Shown here piece after piece: positions 6,354 to 14,578 of a stretch of DNA of 33,952 nt (positions are counted from its first letter, which is position 1; each line of letters opens with the position of its first letter). The DNA comes from Chitinispirillales bacterium. GTDB lineage: Bacteria; Fibrobacterota; Chitinivibrionia; Chitinivibrionales; Chitinispirillaceae. A program made the position numbers and the translations under genes. The notes beneath the pieces are model-generated. The model saw nothing but the letters and a program-made list of their open reading frames with translations, did not search any database and was not told the origin of the DNA. The stretch lies in NCBI GenBank assembly GCA_031281485.1, contig JAITFI010000044.1, positions 1-33,952 on the forward strand. Direction: 5' to 3'.

Positions 6354-7872
6354 ACGCCTTTTCCGGTACGCCCTTCTAACGGCCACGCTGTCGCTCTGCT
6401 CCGCCGCGGGGCTTTGGGCGGCCCCGCCCGAAGGCGCGCTCGTTTTGGAACGGGCAAACAGCAACGAAAATATATACGACGACAAAAAAAGCGACTTCAT
6501 CAGCTACCTCCGCGGCGACGTGTTATTTCGCTACGACGACATCAGCATATCCGCGGACTCGGCGCTCTGGCGGAAGAACGACGGCCTCGTGGACTTCACG
6601 TCGAACATCACCGTCGAACACAAAGGCCAACTCATGACTTGCGAACGGCTGTACTTCGTCAAAGGCGACAAGCTCCTCACGGCAAGCGGCAACGTCCTAT
6701 ACCGAGACTCCGCGAGAATAACATTCATCAGCGGCAGCAACGCGGTGTACATGACCGACAAGAAAGAGTGCACGCTGCGCGGCGACCCGCTGCTCACGCG
6801 GATAGACAGCACCTCCGTAGACACGCTCTTCATCCGCGGGCGGACGATGGTCTACAACGACTCAACGAAAATCGCGAATGTCAACGAGAACGTGCGCATA
6901 AACCACGGCGAACTCTCCGCCACGAGTAAACGCGGCGAGTACTTCGTTAAGAAAAACATCGCCAAACTGCGGGTGAATCCGGTGATAAACTACGAGAAGC
7001 ACGTGGTGGTCGGCGACTCCGTAGACCTCTTCTTCGGCAAGGAGACCTTCGAAGGCGCCTGCGTGCTCGGCAATACCCACGGACGCTACACGGAAACCTC
7101 AGACTCGACCACGGACACCACGATTGCCGATATCTGGAGCGACAGCATGGCCCTATCCATGTACGACTCGAAAAAGGTACGCTCAATGAAAGCTTTCGGC
7201 AACGCCCGCGGAAAATACTCCGAGACCTCCGCGTCAAAAGGCGCGACGACGACGACCGACATCACAAGCGACAGCCTGCATACGTTCATGTTCGAGACAG
7301 GAAAAATCAGCGCAATGAAGGCCTTCGGCAACGCCAACGGCCGCTATAGAGAGTCCTCCGACACCGCGAAAAGCACGATGTCAACCGACATCACGAGCGA
7401 CAGCCTGCGCATATCCATGTTCGAGACAGGGAAAATAAGCACAATGATGGCCTTCGGCAAGGCGCACGGACGAAACGCCGAGTGGAACGCCACCGAAACA
7501 AAAGACTCGCTGATCACCCACATCTGGAGCGACAGCCTGCGCGTACGCGTCTCGGAGAGCGGAAAGATGCGCACAATGCGCGCCTTCGGAAACGTCCAAA
7601 GCAAAAACTTCGCGATAGGCGACTCAACCCGAGCAAACGTGGTCTCAGGGCGCACGCTGATGCTGACCTTCGGTGATGCCGGAAAGGTAGAGAAAGCGAT
7701 AGTGATGGGCGAAGCGTCGAGCACCTACTTCATAGACGAGTCCGACGGCGGCGGCTGCAACGTGGCCGGCGGAGAACGGATTGTCGTCACGTTCAACAAA
7801 GGCAAAGCGCAAAAACTCATGATCTGGGGAGAAGCTAACGGTAAAGGGGCCAAGGGAGTATACTTTCCGTAA
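6334..7872 (+). CDS. Long OstA/LptA-like LPS transport protein with tandem repeats
   Basis: The product is 512 residues from ATG 6334, chosen over the upstream in-frame ATG at 6286. The later ATG has GGAGGAGG (6323-6330) before it and directly opens a signal peptide (MKTSSVKRLF to GLWAA, cut near residue 30). Residues 35-225 are an OstA/LptA-like beta-jellyroll (SADSALW, ASGNVLYRDS, VNENVRINHG). From about residue 228 to the end there are roughly seven units of about 43 residues with the pattern SDSLxxxMFETGKIxxMxAFGNAxGR. This is far longer than E. coli LptA (about 185 residues) but comparable to the OstA-like proteins known from Bacteroidetes. With lptC it would carry LPS across the periplasm. 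The usual lptB neighbour is absent from the window. Confidence 0.8.
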   Translation: MKTSSVKRLFRYALLTATLSLCSAAGLWAAPPEGALVLERANSNENIYDDKKSDFISYLRGDVLFRYDDISISADSALWRKNDGLVDFTSNITVEHKGQLMTCERLYFVKGDKLLTASGNVLYRDSARITFISGSNAVYMTDKKECTLRGDPLLTRIDSTSVDTLFIRGRTMVYNDSTKIANVNENVRINHGELSATSKRGEYFVKKNIAKLRVNPVINYEKHVVVGDSVDLFFGKETFEGACVLGNTHGRYTETSDSTTDTTIADIWSDSMALSMYDSKKVRSMKAFGNARGKYSETSASKGATTTTDITSDSLHTFMFETGKISAMKAFGNANGRYRESSDTAKSTMSTDITSDSLRISMFETGKISTMMAFGKAHGRNAEWNATETKDSLITHIWSDSLRVRVSESGKMRTMRAFGNVQSKNFAIGDSTRANVVSGRTLMLTFGDAGKVEKAIVMGEASSTYFIDESDGGGCNVAGGERIVVTFNKGKAQKLMIWGEANGKGAKGVYFP

Positions 7873-7897
7873 ATTCTTTTAAAGATTTAAAGAATTT
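7871..7897. repeat. A+T-rich inverted repeat after the OstA-like gene
   Basis: AAATTCTTT (7871-7879) and AAAGAATTT (7889-7897) form a nine-base inverted repeat that overlaps the stop codon of the OstA-like gene. The sequence resembles the AATTCTTTAAA-type blocks found at 20866-20935 and 33779-33856. It may be a remnant of the same repeat family or a weak hairpin. It is too A+T-rich to call a terminator. Confidence 0.5.
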
Positions 7898-7925
7898 GAC
7901 TTTAGGCATGCCGTTAATGTATTTA
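7896..7925 (+). promoter_or_regulatory. Possible promoter for pyrR-pyrB
   Basis: TTGACT (7896-7901), 18 bases, TATTTA (7920-7925) lie just ahead of pyrR ATG 7936. The -10 match is modest. No PyrR-type attenuator (anti-antiterminator hairpin plus terminator) is visible in the short leader. Confidence 0.3.
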
Positions 7926-7935
7926 TTATGATGGT

Positions 7936-8499
7936 ATGAAAAAGATAGAGTTGATAATGGACGCCCACGCCCTTGACCTCGCCCTCACCCGTATATCGCA
8001 CCAGATTCTGGAGCGGCACGGCGACTTGGGGGACACTTGCATTGTCGGCATGCAGTCTCGCGGGGTGTTTCTGGCGCAGCGGATCGCGGCTAAGATCACC
8101 GCTATGGTGGGGCTTGCCTCGCCGCTTTTGACCGGCATTTTGGACACCACCCTCTACCGCGACGACTACCGCTCGCGCCTCCGGCAACCGGAGGTGCGGG
8201 TTACGGATATTCCTTTCGACATAAGCGAGAAGAGCGTCGTCCTCGTAGACGACGTCCTCTTCACGGGGCGAACGGTGCGGGCGGCGCTCGACGCTCTGAT
8301 GGACCACGGGCGGCCCCGCGAGATACAGCTGGCCGTGCTCATAGACCGCGGGCACCGCGAACTGCCCATCCGCGCCGACTACGTGGGCAGGAAGATCACC
8401 ACCTCGCCTACGCAGGAGGTCTCGCTCAAAGTAAGCGAGCTTGACGGGGAGGACTCGCTCTGGCTCATGGAACTTGAGGGGGAGGGCGACGGACAATGA
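7936..8499 (+). CDS. pyrR: PyrR, pyrimidine operon regulator / uracil phosphoribosyltransferase
   Basis: This 187-residue protein matches PyrR throughout (usual length about 180). The PRPP-binding loop VVLVDDVLFTGRTVRAAL covers residues 101-118. TLYRDD (72-77), SRGVFLAQRIA and IDRGHRELPIRADYVG are also family signatures. PyrR senses UMP/UTP and in many bacteria controls pyr transcripts by RNA binding, and it may also convert uracil plus PRPP to UMP. The ribosome binding site is weak. The stop codon overlaps the pyrB start (ATGA), so the two are coupled. No RNA target is obvious here, so the regulatory role is inferred from the family. Confidence 0.92.
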   Translation: MKKIELIMDAHALDLALTRISHQILERHGDLGDTCIVGMQSRGVFLAQRIAAKITAMVGLASPLLTGILDTTLYRDDYRSRLRQPEVRVTDIPFDISEKSVVLVDDVLFTGRTVRAALDALMDHGRPREIQLAVLIDRGHRELPIRADYVGRKITTSPTQEVSLKVSELDGEDSLWLMELEGEGDGQ

Positions 8500-9425
8500 G
8501 TCTACAGATACAGCACCTGCTCGGCTTAGAAGGGGTTTCCCGCGAGGATATCAATCTGATCCTTGATACAGCCGACAGTTTCTACGGGGTGCTGCAACGG
8601 GATATAAAGGTGGTCCCCACGCTGCGGGGGAAGACGGTCGTCAATTTGTTTTACGAGAACAGCACCCGAACTAGGATATCTTTTGAATTAGCCGAAAAAC
8701 GGCTCTCCGCAAGCCCCCTCAACTTCAGCGTTTCAACCAGTTCAGTCAATAAAGGCGAGAGCCTCAGGGATACCATACAGAATATCGAAGCTATGAAGAT
8801 CGACATGGTTGTGGTGCGCCACCCGTGCGCCGGCGTGCCGTACTTCCTGACGCAGTGCACGAACGCGGTGATAGTCAACGCTGGGGACGGGCTGCACGAG
8901 CACCCAACGCAGGCGCTGCTCGACATGATGACCATCCGCCAGAAGCTCGGTCGGCTTGAGGGGCTGAAGGTCGCGATAATCGGCGACATCTTCCACAGCC
9001 GCGTGGCCCGTTCCAACGCCTGGGGGATGAAGACGATGGGGATGAACGTGACGCTCTGCGGCCCGCCGACGCTGTTGCCGCAGCACACGGACTCGCTCGG
9101 AGTGCCCGTTACGGACGACATCGACGAGGCGCTCGACGGGGCCGACGTTGTTATGCTGCTGCGTGTGCAGCTTGAGCGCCAGTCAAGCGCGGTTTTTCCG
9201 TCCGTCCACGAGTACCGCGAGCGCTACGGGTTTGATCTGGAGATGCTGTCGCGGATGAAGAAAGAGGTGGTGATCATGCACCCGGGTCCGATCAACAGGG
9301 GCGTGGAGCTGGCGTCGAACGTGGCGGACTCCGACAATTCGGTGATACTCGATCAGGTGACAAACGGGGTCGCCGTACGGATGGCGGCGCTGTACCTGCT
9401 GGGCGGCGGGAGCGAGGCCACGTGA
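8496..9425 (+). CDS. pyrB: Aspartate carbamoyltransferase catalytic chain PyrB
   Basis: The 309-residue product is full length for PyrB. The carbamoyl-phosphate-binding motif STRTR is at 56-60 within FYENSTRTRISFE. Lys86 (SVNKGESL) and HPTQALLD (136-143) complete the active site. PyrB condenses carbamoyl phosphate with L-aspartate, the committed step of pyrimidine synthesis, in the cytoplasm. No pyrI regulatory chain is seen. The gene overlaps pyrR by four bases upstream, and its TGA overlaps the GTG start of the SGNH hydrolase gene. Translation therefore runs without a break into the sxt-like gene set. Confidence 0.95.
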   Translation: MSLQIQHLLGLEGVSREDINLILDTADSFYGVLQRDIKVVPTLRGKTVVNLFYENSTRTRISFELAEKRLSASPLNFSVSTSSVNKGESLRDTIQNIEAMKIDMVVVRHPCAGVPYFLTQCTNAVIVNAGDGLHEHPTQALLDMMTIRQKLGRLEGLKVAIIGDIFHSRVARSNAWGMKTMGMNVTLCGPPTLLPQHTDSLGVPVTDDIDEALDGADVVMLLRVQLERQSSAVFPSVHEYRERYGFDLEMLSRMKKEVVIMHPGPINRGVELASNVADSDNSVILDQVTNGVAVRMAALYLLGGGSEAT

Positions 9426-10564
9426 ACAAACGATCATTTGCCAAACTGGTTTCACAAACCGCGATACTAATGATATCCTCTGTCTTCGTAACGCTGGTGA
9501 TTATGGATGTCATCATACGGTCAACCGGTATGGGGCGTCTTCCCGAAAGGCGCCCCGACCCGCTCTTGGGGGTGCGGTTAGTCCCAAACGCGGTATACAC
9601 GCAAAAGAACGAGGGGTTCTCCCACGGGCGCATCAACAGCCTCGGCCTCAGGGATCACGAAATCCCATACGAGAAACCTGAAAATTCCAAACGCGTATTG
9701 ATTCTCGGCGACTCTTTTATGGAGGCCATGCAGGTTGATATTGACAGCAGCTTTCCCAGATTGCTTCAAACATTTATCGGCGAAGCGCTGCCGTGGCACG
9801 ACATCAAGACAATAAACGCGGGGCGCGGCGGAATGGGTACGGCTGAGGAGTACTTGTGGTACGTGACCGAGGGGATTAAATACAGCCCCGACCTCGTGCT
9901 CCTCGCTTTTTACGTTGGCAACGATTTCCGCGACAACTCGAAAGCGCTGACGGGGCAAGGCGTCTTCAAACCCTACATTACCTTTGACGCGGATACCTTT
10001 TGGATCGACGCCTCGTTTACCGAGAGCCGTTCCTACAAGCTCAAGACGCTCTTGTGGCCGCTGTTCAGCAACTCCGTTTTGGCCACCGAGACCGCGCGGC
10101 GCGTCGAGGCGTTTAAGATCGGTATGGAAGAACCCGACACCGCGACGTGCCCCAAGGATGTCGGCGTATTTAATGTTGAGCAAGACAGCGTCTGGGCGAA
10201 CGCATACGCCGTTACAGGCAAGCTAGTGGCAATGCTCAATGACGCGGTGAAACGCAACTCATCAGAGTTTTGCTTGATGATAATCCCCGACTCCTACCAA
10301 GTCAACGACATGGAGAGCGATTGCGTAAACGGCGCCGATTTACGTAAACCGAACGATTTTTTGCGAGAAATAGCGGAAGCGCAAGGCATCCCGATCTTCG
10401 ACTTGACCGATACGCTCGAACAAGATTACTTGCGTACCGGCAATTATACGTACGGATTCGGCGAAAACCTCGGCACGGGCCACTGGAACGAAAGCGGGCA
10501 CCGGCTGGCCGCTAAAAACATGGCCTCCAACGCTATTTTTGTAAAATTGCTGCGGTGGCTTTAG
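9422..10564 (+). CDS. SGNH/GDSL hydrolase with N-terminal membrane anchor (SxtL-like)
   Basis: The 380-residue product uses GTG 9422, which overlaps the pyrB stop. A single hydrophobic segment (about 13-33) suggests an inner-membrane anchor with the catalytic part outside. SGNH signatures are visible: GDSF with Ser98, an AGRGG block (133-137), GND (166-168) and HWNESGH (354-360), where the histidine completes the catalytic site. The family contains esterases and acyl- or acetyltransferases acting on sugars and polysaccharides. Its place beside a DUF5989 protein, a carbamoyltransferase and an SxtJ-family protein matches the SxtL GDSL-lipase position of the cyanobacterial saxitoxin cluster. The substrate is unknown. 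Confidence 0.8.
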   Translation: MNKRSFAKLVSQTAILMISSVFVTLVIMDVIIRSTGMGRLPERRPDPLLGVRLVPNAVYTQKNEGFSHGRINSLGLRDHEIPYEKPENSKRVLILGDSFMEAMQVDIDSSFPRLLQTFIGEALPWHDIKTINAGRGGMGTAEEYLWYVTEGIKYSPDLVLLAFYVGNDFRDNSKALTGQGVFKPYITFDADTFWIDASFTESRSYKLKTLLWPLFSNSVLATETARRVEAFKIGMEEPDTATCPKDVGVFNVEQDSVWANAYAVTGKLVAMLNDAVKRNSSEFCLMIIPDSYQVNDMESDCVNGADLRKPNDFLREIAEAQGIPIFDLTDTLEQDYLRTGNYTYGFGENLGTGHWNESGHRLAAKNMASNAIFVKLLRWL

Positions 10565-10584
10565 AGTAGGAAGGGATTTGCGAT

Positions 10585-10734
10585 ATGGAATTTTTGAAAG
10601 ACTTATGGAACTTTATGAGGCAACGGAAGAAGTTTTGGCTTTTGCCGGCAATCGTGATACTCGTGCTTTTCGGGTTTTTAATAGTGTTCACGAGCGGCAC
10701 GGCTATCGCGCCGTTCATCTATACGCTGTTTTAA
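10585..10734 (+). CDS. DUF5989-family small membrane protein (SxtK-like)
   Basis: This 49-residue protein begins MEFLKDLWNFMRQRKKFW, followed by a hydrophobic helix (about 19-38) and the ending SGTAIAPFIYTLF, the layout characteristic of DUF5989 proteins. AGGAAGGGA (10568-10576) is a good ribosome binding site eight bases before ATG 10585. It lies between the SGNH hydrolase and the carbamoyltransferase genes. DUF5989 genes are repeatedly found next to NodU/CmcH-type carbamoyltransferases and SxtJ proteins, and the SxtK protein of saxitoxin clusters has this type. The biochemical role is unknown; a small membrane partner of the carbamoyltransferase is a guess. Confidence 0.85.
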   Translation: MEFLKDLWNFMRQRKKFWLLPAIVILVLFGFLIVFTSGTAIAPFIYTLF

Positions 10735-10756
10735 CCGTATTCAGGGCTATTCCGCT

Positions 10757-12607
10757 ATGAACCCTCGTCGCGCGATTCTCGGCATATCCTGCTACTATCA
10801 CGACAGCGCCGCCGCGCTCTTGGTAGACGGCGAGGTCGCCGCCGCGGCGCAGGAGGAGCGCTTCACACGGATTAAACACGACCCCTCTTTCCCAAAACAC
10901 GCTGTCGAATATGTGCTCGCCGAGGCCGGCGTGCCGATTGACAGATGTGAAGCGGTGGCGTTTTACGAAAAACCCTTTGTGAAATTTGAGCGGCTGCTGC
11001 ACACAAGCCACGCCTTCGCCCCAAAGGGCCTGTCCGGTTTTATCGCCTCAATGCCGGTTTGGGTGAAAGAAAAGCTCTTCATGAAAGACATACTGCGAAA
11101 AGAGCTAAGAAAGCTCGGCGCGGATAGTCCGGTTCTGCTCTTTCCCGAACACCACGTCTCCCACGCGGCGAGCGCCTTCTACCCCTCCCCTTTCGATGAG
11201 GCCGCCATTCTGACGTTGGACGGGGTCGGAGAGTGGGCCTCCGCAACCATCGGATTCGGACAGAATTCGCGTATCAAGCTATTGAGGGAACTCAGCTTCC
11301 CGCATTCCCTAGGACTGCTCTACTCGGCGTTCACAGCCTATTGCGGGTTTCGGGTAAACAGCGGCGAGTACAAGCTGATGGGACTCGCGCCGTACGGTCG
11401 GCGGGATTCCGAATACGGCAAGTTCAAAGAGACCATACTTAACGACTTGATAGACATACGAGAGGACGGGTCGTTTCTTCTCAATATGAGGTACTTCGAC
11501 TTTGCCACGGGAAACTCCATGTACAACGAACGCAAATGGCGCAAACTCTTCGGCATTTCCCCGCGACTGCCGGATGAAGAGCGCATTGCGCAATCGTACA
11601 TGAATATGGCGTTGGCGATACAAGATGTGACCGAGGAGATCGCGCTCAAATTAGCCGCCACAGCCAAGGCTGTTACCGGTTCCCAAAACCTTGTTCTGGC
11701 GGGCGGCGTGGCCTTGAATTGCGTGGCCAACGCCAAGCTTCTGAACAGCAAGCTCTTTGAAAACATCTGGATACAACCGGCAGCCGGCGACGCGGGCGGG
11801 GCGCTCGGGGCCGCTCTCTCCGCTTGGCACATCCACAAAGATAATCCGCGAACGCCGCAACGATTCAACGTCTACCTCGGCCCCGGTTACGATAACCGCG
11901 CGGTATCGCACATGGCGGGAAACAACGGCGCCACGTACACCGAGTTCAAAGACACGAACGAACTGCTTGACAAAACCGCCGATCTGCTAAGCGAAGGAAC
12001 GGTCGTCGGATGGTTTCAGGGGAGAATGGAGTTCGGCCCCAGAGCGCTGGGCAACCGCAGCATCCTCGCCGACCCCAGAAATCCCGATATGCAGAAGAAA
12101 CTGAACCTGCAAATAAAATTCAGGGAGGGCTTCAGGCCGTTCGCCCCATCCGTCCTTTTGGAAAAAGCGCCGGAGATCTTCGACCTCGACCGCCCGTCGC
12201 CGTACATGCTTTTTGTGGCCCCGGTAAGAGAAAACCGCCGCCTGCCGTTGCCGCCCGACTACGACAACCTGCCGCTATACGAGAGACTCTACCACAAACG
12301 CTCCGACCTGCCGGCAATCACCCACATAGACTTCTCGGCACGGGTGCAAACGGTCGATAGGCAGGAGAATGAGATGTACTGGAAATTGCTGAAAGCGTTC
12401 GAACAAAAAACCGGATGCCCGGTTTTAGTAAACACCAGCTTCAACGTAAGAGGCGAACCCATAGTCTGCACACCGTCGGACGCCTACCGTTGCTTCATGC
12501 GAACCGACATGGACGCGCTGGTGATCGGTAATTTTCTCTTTTTGAAACAGGAACAGCCCGCGGTTGATATAGATAATGATCGGCAAGTCGATTTTGAGCC
12601 GGATTGA
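10757..12607 (+). CDS. NodU/CmcH-family carbamoyltransferase (SxtI-like)
   Basis: The 616-residue product is full length for O-carbamoyltransferases of the NodU/CmcH/TobZ type. The N-terminal ASKHA-like domain starts ILGISCYYHDSAAALL, with EERFTRIKHD (33-42), EHHVSHAASAF near 130 and a GGVALNCVAN motif. The C-terminal domain contains MEFGPRALGNRSILADPR and NTSFNVRGEPIVCTP. These enzymes make carbamoyl-adenylate from carbamoyl phosphate and ATP and transfer the carbamoyl group to a hydroxyl of a small molecule or sugar. The start at ATG 10757 has only a weak ribosome binding site, 22 bases after the DUF5989 gene. The natural substrate cannot be read from sequence. Confidence 0.9.
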   Translation: MNPRRAILGISCYYHDSAAALLVDGEVAAAAQEERFTRIKHDPSFPKHAVEYVLAEAGVPIDRCEAVAFYEKPFVKFERLLHTSHAFAPKGLSGFIASMPVWVKEKLFMKDILRKELRKLGADSPVLLFPEHHVSHAASAFYPSPFDEAAILTLDGVGEWASATIGFGQNSRIKLLRELSFPHSLGLLYSAFTAYCGFRVNSGEYKLMGLAPYGRRDSEYGKFKETILNDLIDIREDGSFLLNMRYFDFATGNSMYNERKWRKLFGISPRLPDEERIAQSYMNMALAIQDVTEEIALKLAATAKAVTGSQNLVLAGGVALNCVANAKLLNSKLFENIWIQPAAGDAGGALGAALSAWHIHKDNPRTPQRFNVYLGPGYDNRAVSHMAGNNGATYTEFKDTNELLDKTADLLSEGTVVGWFQGRMEFGPRALGNRSILADPRNPDMQKKLNLQIKFREGFRPFAPSVLLEKAPEIFDLDRPSPYMLFVAPVRENRRLPLPPDYDNLPLYERLYHKRSDLPAITHIDFSARVQTVDRQENEMYWKLLKAFEQKTGCPVLVNTSFNVRGEPIVCTPSDAYRCFMRTDMDALVIGNFLFLKQEQPAVDIDNDRQVDFEPD

Positions 12608-12608
12608 A

Positions 12609-13013
12609 TCAATACGGATTGCACACATCCTTCCCCTCTATGAGCCGATCTTGTTCCCGGAAAACGGATGCCCGGCTTTTTTTGAAATCACGAAGCATAA
12701 GTTCGTCGCGTCCCGCTATTCTTCGGGCGAAGCCGACGGGGAAAACTATAAGCAGATATATGACGCTTAGAATAATACGGGAGGACACCGCGCCGAGGAT
12801 ATCCGAAAGGCCGTACCACAATATTGAAAGCGGCCTCAGGACGACTGGTACCGTCATGGCGCAGGCCAAGAGGGCCGCCGAGGCAAAAACGCAGGCGTCG
12901 CGCCGGAACGCGAACCACAGCAAGAGCATGGCCAGCGCGACGGCCATTCCCGTTGACCGGTCGTGGTCGGCGGAAAGCGAGCGTTTTTTTACATTTTTTG
13001 TCTTTGACCGCAT
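12609..13013 (-). CDS. SxtJ-family membrane protein
   Basis: This 134-residue protein has two or three hydrophobic helices (about 24-36, 42-60 and 80-97) and the ending DELMLRDFKKSRASVFREQD. This matches SxtJ-family proteins in length and layout. AAGGA on the minus strand (about 13020-13024) supports ATG 13013. It is encoded opposite to the carbamoyltransferase, with only one base between the two stop codons. In saxitoxin clusters sxtJ lies between sxtI and sxtK on the same strand, so the orientation here is unusual. Family assignment is by sequence memory and context. The function is unknown. Confidence 0.7.
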   Translation of the reverse strand: MRSKTKNVKKRSLSADHDRSTGMAVALAMLLLWFAFRRDACVFASAALLACAMTVPVVLRPLSILWYGLSDILGAVSSRIILSVIYLLIVFPVGFARRIAGRDELMLRDFKKSRASVFREQDRLIEGKDVCNPY

Positions 13014-13067
13014 CCGGTATCCTTTTGCATCGTAACAATATTAAAATAATAAAAATACCGCATTATT

Positions 13068-13095
13068 TTGATTTTAATGTTCAAAAAAATATATT
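13068..13095 (+). promoter_or_regulatory. Predicted promoter for pyrC
   Basis: TTGATT (13068-13073), a 16-base spacer and TATATT (13090-13095) give an expected transcription start near 13102. This lies downstream of the in-frame ATG at 13068 and upstream of ATG 13128, so it also decides the start codon of pyrC. Confidence 0.5.
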
Positions 13096-13127
13096 ATCTT
13101 ATAGACGGACAGACGGGAGATTATAAA

Positions 13128-14570
13128 ATGATCCAAAAAGGCGCAGGCAGCGTAGAATACCCGCGTGATAACGAGCCGCAGTCAAGGCCGCTCGTCATCA
13201 TGAACGGCCGCGTGATCGATCCGGTCTCAGGCATCGACGGGCCGCGGACGGTGGCGCTCGAAAAAGGCGCCGTCAAGGCGGTCGTCGACAGGCCGTTCGT
13301 CAGATCGCTTTGCGGCGAACTCTTTCCCGACGGGGCAAACGACGCGGAGGCGCTGTTCAAGGATAAGAGGCCGCTGACTCCGAGCGAGCTATTTCCGGAC
13401 TACGGGGAGAACGACATAGACGTGATCGACGCCGCCGGTTTGTGGGTGGTTCCGGGCCTCGTGGACATGCACGTCCACCTCCGCGAACCGGGCCGGGAGG
13501 ACAAGGAGACGATTGCGACCGGCGCTCAGGCGGCTGCGGCGGGCGGGTTCACGGCGGTGGCCTGTATGCCAAACACCAGCCCGGTATTGGACGAGGCCTC
13601 AAAGATCCGCTATGTCATTCAGCGCGGCGAGAACTGCCCCTGCCGCATCTACCCCATCGGCGCGATAACCAAGGCTTTGGAAGGGGAGGAACTCGCCCCG
13701 GTCGGCGAGATGGTGAAGGCGGGCGCGGTCGCGGTCTCCGACGACGGGAAACCCGTGGCCAAAGCGAACGTAATGCGCAACGCCTTCAACTACTCAAAAT
13801 CTTTCGGTATCCCCGTTATATGCCACAGCGAGGAGCCGACGCTAAGCGCCAAGGGGCACATGAACGAGGGGCCGACATCGACGCGTCTCGGCGTCAGGGG
13901 CATTCCGGTCGTCGCCGAGACCATAGCCGTGTCCCGAGACATACTGCTGGCGGAGTACACCGGCGCGAGGGTGCACATCGCGCACGTATCGACCGCCGGA
14001 TCGGTGCGATTGGTGCGGGAGGCGAAGCAGCGCGGGGTGAACGTCACGGCGGAGAGCTGCCCGCACTACTTCACGCTCACGGATGAAGACATCGGCCACT
14101 ACGATACGAACAAGAAGATGAACCCGCCGCTGCGCACCGAGACCGACAAGGAGGCGGTGATAGCCGGCCTCGCCGACGGGACGATCGACGCCATAGCCAG
14201 CGACCACGCCCCGCACGTCCCCGAGGAGAAGGACGTGGAGTTCGACAACGCGGCCTTCGGCGTGATCGGCATGGAGACGTCGCTCGGGCTGGTGCTCACG
14301 GTTCTTGTCAATAAAGGCCTATTGACGCCGACTCAGATGGTGGAGAGGATGAGCGTCGCGCCAAACCGGATATTGGGGTTGCCGGGCGGGTCGCTTTCAG
14401 TGGGGACGCCGGCGGACGTGACGCTGATCGATCCGACACAACGGTGGACGGTTGATCCGGCTAAGTTTTTCTCCAAATCGAGAAACTCGGCGTTTATCGG
14501 GATGGAGCTTACGGGGGCGGTCGCCGCTACTTTGCTGGGCGGGCGGGTGGTCTATAAAAGATCAGAGTAA
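13128..14570 (+). CDS. pyrC: Dihydroorotase PyrC (long form)
   Basis: The product is 480 residues from ATG 13128, which has GGGAGA (13115-13120) seven bases upstream. Type-I dihydroorotase signatures are DMHVHLREPG (His115 and His117 bind zinc), ICHSEE (His233), HIAHVST (His286) and ASDHAPH (Asp359). PyrC closes N-carbamoylaspartate to dihydroorotate, the step after PyrB. Between the N-terminal NGRVIDPVSGIDG and the zinc motif there are about 45 more residues than usual, including a segment ending SELFPDYGEND. This is an insertion in the small beta-sandwich part. The gene is separated from pyrR-pyrB by the sxt-like set. It converges on thiE with eight bases between them. Confidence 0.93.
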   Translation: MIQKGAGSVEYPRDNEPQSRPLVIMNGRVIDPVSGIDGPRTVALEKGAVKAVVDRPFVRSLCGELFPDGANDAEALFKDKRPLTPSELFPDYGENDIDVIDAAGLWVVPGLVDMHVHLREPGREDKETIATGAQAAAAGGFTAVACMPNTSPVLDEASKIRYVIQRGENCPCRIYPIGAITKALEGEELAPVGEMVKAGAVAVSDDGKPVAKANVMRNAFNYSKSFGIPVICHSEEPTLSAKGHMNEGPTSTRLGVRGIPVVAETIAVSRDILLAEYTGARVHIAHVSTAGSVRLVREAKQRGVNVTAESCPHYFTLTDEDIGHYDTNKKMNPPLRTETDKEAVIAGLADGTIDAIASDHAPHVPEEKDVEFDNAAFGVIGMETSLGLVLTVLVNKGLLTPTQMVERMSVAPNRILGLPGGSLSVGTPADVTLIDPTQRWTVDPAKFFSKSRNSAFIGMELTGAVAATLLGGRVVYKRSE

Positions 14571-14578
14571 TAAGAATA

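Noticed and set aside
6862-7724. Long minus-strand open frames inside the OstA-like gene
   Set aside because: They are shadows of a GC-rich repetitive coding sequence, and the plus-strand product has a clear family match and signal peptide.
13068-13127. N-terminal 20-residue extension of dihydroorotase
   Set aside because: A promoter overlaps this segment and the downstream ATG has a ribosome binding site. The extension has no family counterpart.
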